In this document: positions 36,853 through 45,840 of the stretch, piece after piece
Layout of the letters: every line of letters starts with the position of its first letter
How positions within the stretch are numbered: the first letter of the stretch is position 1
Origin: Comamonas sp.
GTDB taxonomy: Bacteria; Pseudomonadota; Gammaproteobacteria; Burkholderiales; Burkholderiaceae_C
DNA length: 64,000 nt
NCBI RefSeq assembly: GCF_009360615.1
Contig: NZ_SPEY01000006.1
Location: 1 to 64,000, forward strand
Direction: 5' to 3'
Notes under the pieces: model-generated
Database searches by the model: none
Told to the model about the DNA's origin: nothing
What the model saw: only the letters and a program-made list of their open reading frames with translations
Translations under genes and position numbers: made by a program

Positions 36853-37548
36853 ATGACACGGATTGCCCTCATTCACGCCCTGAGCCACTCGGTCGGGCCC
36901 ATCAACGACGCATTCGAGCGCGACTGGCCACAAGCCGTGCGCATGAACCTGCTGGACGACAGCCTGTCGGCAGACCTGGCAAGAAGCGGCCACGGGCTGG
37001 ACGCAGCCATGCACAGGCGCTTCGAGGTCCTGGCCGACTATGCCGTGGGCACGGGTGCCCAGGCTATTCTCTTCACCTGCTCGGCATTCGGCCCCTGCAT
37101 CGGTGCGGTCGCGGCGCGGCATGCCGGCATCCCCGTGCTGCGGCCCAACGAGGCCATGGTGGCTGAAGCGCTGCAACAGCCCGGAAAGATCGGACTCATC
37201 GCGACTTTTGCCCCCACGCTGAAGTCGATGCCGCCCGAGTTCGGCCCGGATGCAGACCTCGTCACGACGCTGGCCGAAGGCGCTTTGCAGGCCATGAATG
37301 CGGGAGACCTGGCCCGCCACGATACGCTGATTGCAGCCCAGGCCCGTCGCTTGCGAGACCAGGGATGTGCCCGCATCGCGCTGGCGCAGTTCAGCATGGC
37401 AAGAGCACGAACCGTCTGCGAGCAAGCCTCGGGGCTGCCCGTACTCACCACGGTAGATAGCGCAGTGCGCGCACTGAAGAATGCGCTGTGCGGCCCCATC
37501 GCTGCGTGTGCTTCACAGGTCCAGAGCCACCGGTTTCGTGCCGCCTGA
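36853..37548 (+). CDS. Aspartate/glutamate racemase-superfamily protein with one catalytic Cys
   Basis: The 231-residue protein fits the Asp/Glu racemase superfamily (also including arylmalonate decarboxylase, maleate isomerase and hydantoin racemase). The first catalytic cysteine is Cys76 in FTCSAFGPC. At the second position, where racemases usually have LGCT, it reads ALAQFSM (Gln179 region), so the two-cysteine acid/base pair is broken. That argues against simple racemisation and for an isomerase, decarboxylase or other reaction. It is the last gene of the RpiR-controlled unit. Substrate is unknown. Confidence 0.8.
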   Translation: MTRIALIHALSHSVGPINDAFERDWPQAVRMNLLDDSLSADLARSGHGLDAAMHRRFEVLADYAVGTGAQAILFTCSAFGPCIGAVAARHAGIPVLRPNEAMVAEALQQPGKIGLIATFAPTLKSMPPEFGPDADLVTTLAEGALQAMNAGDLARHDTLIAAQARRLRDQGCARIALAQFSMARARTVCEQASGLPVLTTVDSAVRALKNALCGPIAACASQVQSHRFRAA

Positions 37549-37706
37549 AGACTCCGCCATCGATGGCGAACCTGGTGATCCGGTGCCGAAAGGCATGACA
37601 TGCCGAGGCCTGCCATCGGCAGACGCGGGCCACGAGCAAGCCGCGCCCGGGCTCGGATCAGGACAGGCCCGGATCCGAGTGATGTGGCCGCACCGAGTGC
37701 CCGGCC

Positions 37707-39158
37707 TCAGCTGCGGCTCGGCACGGGCTCGCCGCCATCCCAGCCCCCACCCAGCGCACGAATCAGTGCCACCGTGACCGTGTACTGCGCGGTTCGCACC
37801 TGCAGGGCCTGTCGCCGGTTGCGCAGCTCGTTGCGGCGGGCATCCAGCAGCTCCAGCTGACTCACCAGACCGTTGCGATAGCGCACATCCGAGAGGTGGG
37901 TGGCCCGCTCGGAAGACTGCACGGCCTGCCCCAGCACACGGGCCTGGTCCGAGAGCAGGCGCAATGCGCTGAGCTGATCTTCCACATCCCGAAAGGCCGC
38001 GAGCACCTGGCCGCGCTGGGCAGCCACGGCGGCCTCCAGACGCGCGCGGGCACCCTCTTCCTGCGCGGCGCGCTGGCCGCCATCGAAGATGGGCAGAGAC
38101 AGCAAGGCGCCTATGCCCCAGGAGCGAGCCGACCACTTGAACAAATCTCCCAGCTCCGGCGAAGCATAGCCGCCGTTGCCCGTCAGGGTGATGGCCGGAA
38201 ACCATGCGGCCTGTGCCACACCCAGGCGCGCCTGGGCGGCCAGCACCGACGCCTGGGCCGCCGACACATCGGGGCGGCGCGCCAGCACCGTCGCGGGCAC
38301 GCCCGCCGGAATCATGGGCAGCGTCGCTGACTGCGCCTGCGCAGCCAGCGCAAAGCCGCTGGCCACATCCCCGACCAGTACGGCCAGCGCATGCGTGAGC
38401 GCCGCCTGCTGGCGCTCCAGCGCCAGCGTCTCGGCCTCGGTGGCCGAAACCTCGGTCTGCATGCGCGCCACGTCCAGCTCGGCCGCATCGCCGGCCCGGT
38501 AGCGCTTGTCGATCAGCGTCAGAGTCTCGCGATGGGCCGCCAGGCTCTGCTCGACCAGTTGGCGCTCGGTCTGCAGCGAACGCAGCTGCAGATAGGTCTG
38601 CGCCACATCGGCCTGCACCATCAGGCGGGTGCTCTGCAGCAAGGCCTGACGTGCATTGGCATCCTCGCGCGCCGCTTCGCTGGCGCGCGACAGGCGGCCG
38701 AACAGGTCCGCCTCGTAGGAGAAGTTCAAGCCGGCGGTGACCAGGGTTGCAGGCTGCATGCCGCTCGCGGCGTTCGCACCGGCCTGGCGCGCCGCACCGC
38801 CTGCGGCCGCGATCTGCGGCTGGCGCTGCGCATCGGCCGAGCGCAGCAGCGCACGGGCTTCGGCCAGACGCGCCGCAGCGGCCTGCACATCGGTGTTGGC
38901 ATCACCCGCCCGCTCCACCAGAGCGCTGAGTTCCGCGTCGGCAAACACCCGCCACCAGGCACCGCGCGGCTGGGCCTCCGCCGGGGCGGCCTGCGTCCAG
39001 CCTGCGGCAGTGGCCGGGGCGCTGAAACTGGCGGGAACGGCAACGCCGGCGTGCTGCGCCACCTTGGGTGGTGCGCTGGCGCAACCCGCCAGCACCAGGG
39101 CCGCCGTCAGTGCGCTCAGGGACGGCATCAGGGATCGAATGACTTGTATCGTGTTCAT
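37707..39158 (-). CDS. oprN: RND efflux outer-membrane lipoprotein, OprM/NodT family
   Basis: This outer-membrane channel of a tripartite RND pump has 483 residues. The signal peptide ends in lipobox LAGC, so it is a lipoprotein. The two outer membrane efflux repeats are visible: WWRVFADAELSALVERAGDANTDVQAAAARL and, in the second half, RRPDVSAAQASVLAAQARLGVA followed by FPAITLTGNGG and SLPIFDGGQR. MNTIQVIRSL at 39158 is chosen; an ATG at 39170 adds four residues. It starts about 25 bp after the permease stop. The symbol is by analogy with mexEF-oprN and is not proven orthology. Confidence 0.88.
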   Translation of the reverse strand: MNTIQVIRSLMPSLSALTAALVLAGCASAPPKVAQHAGVAVPASFSAPATAAGWTQAAPAEAQPRGAWWRVFADAELSALVERAGDANTDVQAAAARLAEARALLRSADAQRQPQIAAAGGAARQAGANAASGMQPATLVTAGLNFSYEADLFGRLSRASEAAREDANARQALLQSTRLMVQADVAQTYLQLRSLQTERQLVEQSLAAHRETLTLIDKRYRAGDAAELDVARMQTEVSATEAETLALERQQAALTHALAVLVGDVASGFALAAQAQSATLPMIPAGVPATVLARRPDVSAAQASVLAAQARLGVAQAAWFPAITLTGNGGYASPELGDLFKWSARSWGIGALLSLPIFDGGQRAAQEEGARARLEAAVAAQRGQVLAAFRDVEDQLSALRLLSDQARVLGQAVQSSERATHLSDVRYRNGLVSQLELLDARRNELRNRRQALQVRTAQYTVTVALIRALGGGWDGGEPVPSRS

Positions 39159-39183
39159 ATCGGAGTCCATGGTTGATCGGGGC

Positions 39184-42100
39184 TCATTCGTCATGGCCGC
39201 GCGGCGCAGCATGCATGGGCTGGGCCGAAGCGCCATGACCCGGCTCGCTGATGGGCGCCACATGGCTGCCATGCTGCTGCAGCGGGCGGTTGCCGGCCAG
39301 TCGGCGCAACACCACATAGAACACCGGCGTGAGGAACAGGCCGAAAGCCGTCACGCCGATCATGCCGGCGAACACCGCCACGCCCATGGCGCTGCGCATC
39401 TCGGCGCCCGCGCCCGTGGACAGCACCAGCGGCAGCACGCCCATCACAAAGGCCAGCGAGGTCATGAGGATGGGGCGCAGACGCAGGCGACTGGCCTCGA
39501 TGGCGGCGTGCACGGGCGTGCGGCCGGCAAATTCCAGCTCGCGGGCGAACTCCACGATCAGGATGGCGTTCTTGGCCGACAAGCCCACAAGGACGATGAG
39601 CCCGATCTGCGTGAACACATTGTTGTCGCCGCCGCTCAGCCACACGCCCGTCATGGCAGCCAGAAGGCCCATGGGCACGATCAGGATGATGGCTATCGGC
39701 AGGGTCAGACTTTCGTACTGCGCCGCCAGCACCAGGAAGACCAGCAGAATGGCGATGGGGAACACCAGCACGGCGGAATTGCCAGCCAGGATCTCCTGGT
39801 AGGTCAGCTCGGTCCACTCGAAGCCGATTCCGGGCGGCAGGGTTTCGGCGGCGATGCGCTCGACGGCGGCCTGGGCCTGGCCCGAGGAAAAGCCGGGAGC
39901 GGGCCCGCCATTCACGTCGGCGGCCAGAAAGCCGTTGTAGCGCATGGCGCGTTCGGGCCCGAAGCTGGGTTCGAGCTTCATCAGCGCCGACAGCGGCACC
40001 ATCTCGCCCGTGGTGGAACGCACCTTGAGCAGGCCCACGTCTTCGGCACGCGCCCGGTAGGCGGCATCGGCCTGGACGCGCACGCTGTAGGTGCGGCCGA
40101 ACTGATTGAAGTCGTTCGCATACAGGCTGCCCAGGTAGATCTGCAGCGTCTCGAAGATGTCCGTCACGGGCACGCCGAGCTGGCGCGCCTTGGTGCGGTC
40201 GATGGCGGCATAGAGCTGAGGCACGTTGACCTGCCAGCTGGTGAACAGGCCGGCCAGCTCGGGCGTCTGGTAGGCCTTGGCCATGAAGGCCTTCACGGCC
40301 GCATCCATGGCGTCATAGCCCAGCGAGGCGCGGTCTTCGATCTGCAGCTTGAAGCCGCCGGTCGTTCCGAGGCCGGCCACGGGCGGCGGCGGGAACATCG
40401 CGATAAAGGCTTCCTGGATGCTGCCAAAGGCCTGGTTGAGCTGGCCCGCCACGGCACCGCCGCTCTGGTCGGCATGCGTGCGCTCGGCAAAGGGCTTGAG
40501 GGTGACAAAGACGATGCCCGAATTGGAGCTGTTGGTGAAGCCGTTGATGGACAGCCCGGGGAAGGCGATGGCGTCTTCCACGTTGGGATTGTTCTTGACG
40601 ATCTCGCCCATGCGGCGGATCACGTCCTCCGTACGGTCCAGCGTGGCGCCATCGGGCAGCTGGGCAAAGCCGACCAGGTACTGCTTGTCCTGGGCCGGCA
40701 CGAAACCGCCGGGCACCAGCTTGAACAGACCCCAGGTCGCACCCACCAGCACGGCGTAGATCACCAGCATCAGCGCCTTGCGGCCGATGACGCGTTGCAC
40801 GCCGCCGCTATAGGCATCGGAGCCGCGACGAAACAAGGTGTTGAAGCGGCGAAAGAACCCGCCCAGCACCCGCTCCATACCACGCGTCAGTGCGTCCTTG
40901 GGAGCGTCGTGGCCGCGCAGCAGCAGCGCGGAAAGCGCAGGCGACAGGGTCAGCGAGTTGATGGCCGAGATCACCGTCGAGATGGCGATGGTCACCGCGA
41001 ACTGGCGATAGAACTGGCCCGTCAGGCCGCTGATGAAGGCCAGCGGCACAAACACGGCCACCAGCACCAGGGCGATGGCGATGATGGGCCCGCTCACCTC
41101 CTGCATGGCGCGGTAGGTGGCCTGGCGCGGCGACAGCCCGGCCTCGATGTTGCGCTCCACGTTCTCCACCACCACGATGGCGTCGTCCACCACGATGCCG
41201 ATGGCCAGCACCAGGCCGAACAGGCTCAGCGCATTGATGGAAAAGCCCAGCAGGTGCAGCACGGCGAAGGTGCCCACCACCGAGACCGGGACGGCCAGCA
41301 GGGGAATGATGGAAGCGCGCCAGGTCTGCAGGAACAGGATCACCACCACCACCACCAGGGCCACGGCCTCCAGCAGGGTCTGGATCACGGACTTGATGGA
41401 GGCCCGCACGAACTGCGTGGGATCGTAGGCAATGCGGAACTCCACGCCTTCAGGCATATGCTTTTGCAGCTCGGCCATGGTCGAGCGCACATTGGCCGAG
41501 ATCTCCAGGGCATTCGAGCCCGGGGCCTGGAACACGCCCATGCCCACGGCGGGGTCGTTGTTGAGCAGCGAGCGCAGCGAATAGTCGGCCGCGCCCAGCT
41601 CCAGCCTCGCCACGTCGCGCAGGCGCGTCACGGCGCCGTCGGCACCGGTCTTGACGATGATGTCGCCGAACTCCTCCTCGGTCTGGAGACGACCCTGGGC
41701 ATTGATGGACAGCTGCATGTCCACTCCGGGCAGGCCGGGCGAGGCACCGACCACACCGGCCGCAGCCTGCACGTTCTGGCCTCGGATGGCTGCCACCACA
41801 TCGGCGGCCGAGAGACCGCGCTGCGCCACCTTCTGCGGGTCCAGCCAGGCACGCATGGAATAGTCGCCACCACCGAAGATCTGCACCTGACCCACGCCCT
41901 GGATGCGGGCGAGGCGATCCTTCACATTGAGCACGGCATAGTTGCGCAGGTAGTCGATGTCATAGCGTCCGTTGGGCGAGACCATGTGCACGACCATGGT
42001 CAGGTCGGGCGCGCTCTTGACCGTGGTGATGCCCAGGCGGCGCACTTCCTCGGGCAGGCGCGGCTCGGCCTGGGAGACGCGGTTCTGCACCAGCTGCTGA

Positions 42101-42414
42101 GCCTTGTCGGGATCGGTGCCCAGCGCGAAGGTCACGGTCAGAGTCATCACGCCGTCCGTCGTGGCCTGGCTGCCCATGTAGAGCATGCCTTCCACGCCGT
42201 TGATGGATTCCTCCAGCGGGGTAGCCACGGTTTCGGCAATCACCTTGGGATTGGCACCCGGGTACTGGGCACGCACCACCACCGAGGGCGGAGCGACCTC
42301 GGGATATTCCGAGATCGGCAGCGTTCGCATGGCGATCAGGCCTGCGAGAAAAATGAGCACCGACAGCACACCCGCGAAGATCGGGCGGTCGATGAAAAAT
42401 CGGGACAGGTTCAT
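39184..42414 (-). CDS. mexF: RND efflux permease, HAE1 class (MexF/OqxB-like)
   Basis: This 1076-residue inner-membrane proton-drug antiporter starts MNLSRFFIDRPIFAGVLSVL, the hallmark of MexF/BpeF/OqxB. The proton-relay aspartates are in GIVVDDAIVVVENVERN in TM4. The porter domain has PYGANPKV-like YPGANPKVIAETVATPLEE, and the second half repeats the fold (LAAQYESLTLPIAIILIVPMG). The frame is open to 42657, but the start chosen is the conserved one. It is co-directional with the adaptor gene 22 bp upstream. Likely substrates in this class are chloramphenicol, trimethoprim and fluoroquinolones; the actual range is unknown. Confidence 0.93.
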   Translation of the reverse strand: MNLSRFFIDRPIFAGVLSVLIFLAGLIAMRTLPISEYPEVAPPSVVVRAQYPGANPKVIAETVATPLEESINGVEGMLYMGSQATTDGVMTLTVTFALGTDPDKAQQLVQNRVSQAEPRLPEEVRRLGITTVKSAPDLTMVVHMVSPNGRYDIDYLRNYAVLNVKDRLARIQGVGQVQIFGGGDYSMRAWLDPQKVAQRGLSAADVVAAIRGQNVQAAAGVVGASPGLPGVDMQLSINAQGRLQTEEEFGDIIVKTGADGAVTRLRDVARLELGAADYSLRSLLNNDPAVGMGVFQAPGSNALEISANVRSTMAELQKHMPEGVEFRIAYDPTQFVRASIKSVIQTLLEAVALVVVVVILFLQTWRASIIPLLAVPVSVVGTFAVLHLLGFSINALSLFGLVLAIGIVVDDAIVVVENVERNIEAGLSPRQATYRAMQEVSGPIIAIALVLVAVFVPLAFISGLTGQFYRQFAVTIAISTVISAINSLTLSPALSALLLRGHDAPKDALTRGMERVLGGFFRRFNTLFRRGSDAYSGGVQRVIGRKALMLVIYAVLVGATWGLFKLVPGGFVPAQDKQYLVGFAQLPDGATLDRTEDVIRRMGEIVKNNPNVEDAIAFPGLSINGFTNSSNSGIVFVTLKPFAERTHADQSGGAVAGQLNQAFGSIQEAFIAMFPPPPVAGLGTTGGFKLQIEDRASLGYDAMDAAVKAFMAKAYQTPELAGLFTSWQVNVPQLYAAIDRTKARQLGVPVTDIFETLQIYLGSLYANDFNQFGRTYSVRVQADAAYRARAEDVGLLKVRSTTGEMVPLSALMKLEPSFGPERAMRYNGFLAADVNGGPAPGFSSGQAQAAVERIAAETLPPGIGFEWTELTYQEILAGNSAVLVFPIAILLVFLVLAAQYESLTLPIAIILIVPMGLLAAMTGVWLSGGDNNVFTQIGLIVLVGLSAKNAILIVEFARELEFAGRTPVHAAIEASRLRLRPILMTSLAFVMGVLPLVLSTGAGAEMRSAMGVAVFAGMIGVTAFGLFLTPVFYVVLRRLAGNRPLQQHGSHVAPISEPGHGASAQPMHAAPRGHDE

Positions 42415-42436
42415 GGTGTCGGGAAATGAAGGGTTC

Positions 42437-43669
42437 TCAGACCGTGGGTTGCTTGGCAGCACTGCGGCCCTCGGCCAGCTCGGCCTTGGCATCCATGGGC
42501 ACGTCCTGAGGCGCGACCACCACGCCGGGGCGCACGCGCTGCAGGCCGTTGACGACGATGCGCTCGCCCGCCTTGAGACCTGAAGTGACCATGCGCAGGC
42601 CATCCACCGGCGCGCCCAGCTGCACCTCCCGGTACTCTGCCTTGTTGCCTTCGCCAATCACCAGCACGAATTTCTTGCTCTGGTCCGTGCCGACGGCGCG
42701 CTCGTTGATGAGCACGGCCTGGGTGGTCTGGGGCTGACCCATGCGGATGCGCGCGAACTGGCCGGCCATCAGCGTGCCGTCCACATTGCCGAACACCGCG
42801 CGCACGCGCACCGTGCCGCTCTTGGCATCGACCTGGTTGTCGATGAGCTGCAGATGTCCGGCATAGGGCGTACCGCCGCTGGTGCCCACGCCCATCTGCA
42901 CGGGAATGCTCTCGATCACCGCGCGCGTGCCTCGTCCCTGGCTCAGGCCTTGCAGCGCCTGAGCCACGACCTGCTCGTCCGCGTCAAAACTGGCGTACAT
43001 GGGGTCCACTGAAACCAGGGTGGTCAGCACCGGCGCTCCGGCCCCCGAACTCACGAGATTGCCCACGGTGACCTCGATGCGGCCAACGCGCCCGCTCACC
43101 GGAGCCCTGACCTGGGTGTAGCCCAGGTTCAGCCTGGCGGTCTGCAGCGCAGCCTGGGCGGCGCGCAGATTGGCCTCGGCCTCGCGCCGGGCATTCACCC
43201 GCTCGTCATATTCCTTTTGCGCGATCGCCCGTTCGTCCCACAGGCGCGTGGCGCGCTCGGACTCGCTCTGGGTGTAGGCCATGCGGGCCTTGGCGGCAAC
43301 CACCTGGGCCTCGGCGCGGTCGACTTCTGCCGCGTAGGGAGCCGGGTCTACGGTGAACAGCAGGTCACCGGCCTTGACCAGCGCGCCCTCCTTGAAATGC
43401 ACGGACTGAACCGCGCCCGAAACGCGCGGCTGAACGTCCACACGCTGCACGGCTTCGAGGCGACCGGAGAACTCATTCCACAGGGTCACGTCCTGCTGCA
43501 GGACCTGGGCAGCCGAGACCGGCACGCCTGCCGGGGCTGCTTGCGCAGCCGGCGCTTCGGCATGCGATGACTGCAGACCCAGCATGGCGGCGGTGGTTGC
43601 GATCACGGCGGCGGCAACGCCGACCGCGGCCCATCCGCGGCGGTGGGAGAGTTTGAAGTGCTCGTTCAT
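42437..43669 (-). CDS. mexE: RND efflux periplasmic adaptor (MexE-like)
   Basis: The 410-residue membrane fusion protein has an N-terminal hydrophobic signal/anchor (AVIATTAAMLGLQS). The first half of the barrel-sandwich domain is FSGRLEAVQRVDVQPRVSG, followed by a coiled-coil hairpin around 100-180, the second half GYTQVRAPVSGRVGRIEVTVG, and the beta-barrel and membrane-proximal domains with MAGQFARIRMG and VNGLQRVRPG. Length and order match MexE/BpeE. The permease starts 22 bp downstream. The upstream gene is an alpha/beta hydrolase homologue, 180 bp away on the same strand. Confidence 0.92.
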   Translation of the reverse strand: MNEHFKLSHRRGWAAVGVAAAVIATTAAMLGLQSSHAEAPAAQAAPAGVPVSAAQVLQQDVTLWNEFSGRLEAVQRVDVQPRVSGAVQSVHFKEGALVKAGDLLFTVDPAPYAAEVDRAEAQVVAAKARMAYTQSESERATRLWDERAIAQKEYDERVNARREAEANLRAAQAALQTARLNLGYTQVRAPVSGRVGRIEVTVGNLVSSGAGAPVLTTLVSVDPMYASFDADEQVVAQALQGLSQGRGTRAVIESIPVQMGVGTSGGTPYAGHLQLIDNQVDAKSGTVRVRAVFGNVDGTLMAGQFARIRMGQPQTTQAVLINERAVGTDQSKKFVLVIGEGNKAEYREVQLGAPVDGLRMVTSGLKAGERIVVNGLQRVRPGVVVAPQDVPMDAKAELAEGRSAAKQPTV

Positions 43670-43849
43670 GACAATGTCTTTGGTTCAAGGGTTGAAAGCG
43701 GCAGCAGCCCATCAGGCGGCAGGCAAGCCTCATCCCTTCCGGCGCCTTGGCCAGGAATCGAAGGGAAGAAGCGTGAAAAAGGCGCAGAGGCGTCCGGCCC
43801 GCCCCGGTGGACGGTTCCAGCTTGGCAGCCTCAGCGCAGCGTTGTCAGG

Positions 43850-44674
43850 TCAGAGCCGACATCGCGTGGTCTCGAAAAACGTGCGCAGTTGCCCTTCGCA
43901 GGGACAAATCTCGGGTGGCGGCTCCATCAGCGCCTGCGGCCACTGCCCGACTTCGGGAAACAGATGCAGGAAGACCGTCAATCCGGCAGCCTGCAGGCGT
44001 TCGGCGTAGTTCTGCGCCTCGTCGCGCATGGGATCCTCCTGCCCCGCCAGGATCAGCGTGGGCGGAAGCCCTGCCAGACGGCGGGCCCGCGCAGGCACCG
44101 CATACGGGTGCTCCGCATCGTGTGGACTGCTCAGGTACTGGCACCAGCCCGAAGCCCATTTGCACTCGACGGATTCACCCTGGGCAGCGCGCTGCGACGG
44201 AGTGGCTGCGCAGGGGTCCAGCATGGGCGAGATCAGGATCTGGCCTGCCAACGGAGGCTGCTGCTGGTCTCGCGCCATCATGCACACGCCGGCCGCCAGA
44301 TTGGCACCGGCCTCCTCGCCGGCCAGATAGAGCGGAGCCCCCTTTCCTGCCAGCTTGGTGCGCTGCCTGTAGGCCCACAGCAGCACCTCGTAGCCCAGCT
44401 CCAGCGGACGCGGAAACGGATTCTCGGGGGCCAGCGGGTAGGCCAGCGACACCACACAGGCACCGGCAGTCGCCAGCGCGCTGCCGACGGTGCAACCGTT
44501 GTCCAGATCGCCAGCCACAAAGGCCCCGCCATGGAAATGCAGCACCAGGGGGACGACTTCACCGCGCCGCTTGCCGCCATACAGGCGCACATGGGCCTGC
44601 ACACCGTCGCCCACGGAAATGGTGGTGTCGGTACGAGGAATCGGCTGCGATGCGGTGGCGGAGGTGTTTGACAT
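43850..44674 (-). CDS. Alpha/beta-hydrolase (HSL-type) homologue lacking catalytic Ser and His
   Basis: The 274-residue protein has the hormone-sensitive-lipase family oxyanion motif HFHGGAF at residues 46-52 and the acid loop GQEDPMRDEA with Asp214. The nucleophile elbow, normally GDSAG, reads GEEAG (119-123), so the serine is replaced by Glu121. The C-terminal His position reads VGQWP with Gln244. Two of three catalytic residues are gone while the fold is intact, so this is probably a binding protein or a non-canonical enzyme. MSNTSATAS at 44674 is taken as start; 44755 is an alternative. It heads the minus-strand efflux unit and is divergent from the LysR gene. Confidence 0.82.
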   Translation of the reverse strand: MSNTSATASQPIPRTDTTISVGDGVQAHVRLYGGKRRGEVVPLVLHFHGGAFVAGDLDNGCTVGSALATAGACVVSLAYPLAPENPFPRPLELGYEVLLWAYRQRTKLAGKGAPLYLAGEEAGANLAAGVCMMARDQQQPPLAGQILISPMLDPCAATPSQRAAQGESVECKWASGWCQYLSSPHDAEHPYAVPARARRLAGLPPTLILAGQEDPMRDEAQNYAERLQAAGLTVFLHLFPEVGQWPQALMEPPPEICPCEGQLRTFFETTRCRL

Positions 44675-44850
44675 GGATTTTCCGGACAGAACCGGGTGAT
44701 GGAACAGAAATGTAGCAACCGCAATTGCCGGTATAAACCCCGCAAACGCGGCCACACTGTTTCCAATTCTCGAACAATGAGGGGCTGGCCTGTGTGTGAG
44801 AATCCCGCATCCTCGGCGAGTCCGGGTTTTCGCGAGGACAAGGAGATCCC

Positions 44851-45777
44851 ATGGATCAGATACAGGCCATGCGTATTTTCGCGCGGGTCGTGGAAGCAGG
44901 CACTTTCACGCGTGCAGCCGATTCGCTGCAAATGCCAAAAGCCAGTGTGACCAAGAACGTGCAGGCGCTGGAAGAGCGACTGCGCGTGAAGCTGCTCAAC
45001 CGAACCACGCGCCGCGTCACCGTGACCGCCGACGGTGCGGCCTACTACGACCGCGCCGTGCGCCTGCTCGCCGACTTCGACGATCTCGAGGCCAGCGTCA
45101 GTCAGGCCCGCACCACGCCGCGCGGTCGCCTGCGGGTGGACGTGGGAACCACGGTGGCGCGTCTGCTCATCATTCCCCATCTGAGCGAGTTCCAGTCCCG
45201 CTACCCCGAGATACACATCGATCTGGGCGTGAGCGACCGTACGGTGGACCTGATCAGCGACAACGTGGACTGCGTGATCCGCGGCGGCGAGCTGGCCGAC
45301 CAGTCGCTGGTGGCCCGCCGCATCGGCAATCTGGAATTCATCACGGTTGCCGCCCCTGAATATCTGCAGCGGCACGGCGTGCCCCGGCATCCTCGCGACC
45401 TGGAGTCCGGCCATCGCAACGTGATCTATTTCTCCCCGGTCTCGGCGCGGCGCTATCCGCTGGAGTTCCACAAGGGCGGCGAAGTGATAGAGATCGCCAG
45501 TCCCGCCCATCTGGGCATCAACGAAGGCAACGCCTACATCAGCGCCATCCTTGCGGGCCAGGGCATAGGGCAGCTCAGCCGCTTCCAGATTCACAAGTAC
45601 CTGGAAAACGGCCAGCTGCAACGCGTGCTCGAAGACTGGAAGCACCCTCTGCTGCCGATCTACGTGGTCTATCCGCCCAACTCCCACCTCAGCGCCAAGG
45701 TGCGCGCCTTTGTGGACTGGGTGGTGGAGCTGTTTTCGCGCAACCCGCTGCTGCAGGGCGAAAGCCGGCCCGCCTAG
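44851..45777 (+). CDS. LysR-family transcriptional regulator
   Basis: The 308-residue protein has the LysR winged helix-turn-helix at residues 1-62 (MDQIQAMRIFARVVEAGTF, then KASVTKNVQALEERLRVKLLNRTTRRV) and a periplasmic-binding-like effector domain (LRVDVGTTVARLLIIPHLSEF onward). The DQ/IQAMRIF start is typical of the group of LysR regulators that sit beside efflux or dehydrogenase genes. It is divergent from the hydrolase and mexEF-oprN-like unit with 176 bp between, and is the likely regulator of that unit. The inducer is unknown. No convincing T-N11-A site could be singled out. Confidence 0.92.
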   Translation: MDQIQAMRIFARVVEAGTFTRAADSLQMPKASVTKNVQALEERLRVKLLNRTTRRVTVTADGAAYYDRAVRLLADFDDLEASVSQARTTPRGRLRVDVGTTVARLLIIPHLSEFQSRYPEIHIDLGVSDRTVDLISDNVDCVIRGGELADQSLVARRIGNLEFITVAAPEYLQRHGVPRHPRDLESGHRNVIYFSPVSARRYPLEFHKGGEVIEIASPAHLGINEGNAYISAILAGQGIGQLSRFQIHKYLENGQLQRVLEDWKHPLLPIYVVYPPNSHLSAKVRAFVDWVVELFSRNPLLQGESRPA

Positions 45778-45840
45778 ACAGGCAGTGCCGCGCTCACCAG
45801 GCGCCAGGCTCGGCGCTGCGCACAGCGCATCAAGCCTGCA

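Noticed and set aside
37652..37679. Inverted repeat CTCGGATC/GATCCGAG between the racemase-family gene and the efflux lipoprotein gene as a terminator
   Set aside because: It has no T tract on either strand and a 12-base loop.
38737..42429. A 1230-codon plus-strand open frame across the RND permease
   Set aside because: It is antisense to MexF-like coding sequence, and its His/Gln-rich composition is typical of shadow frames.
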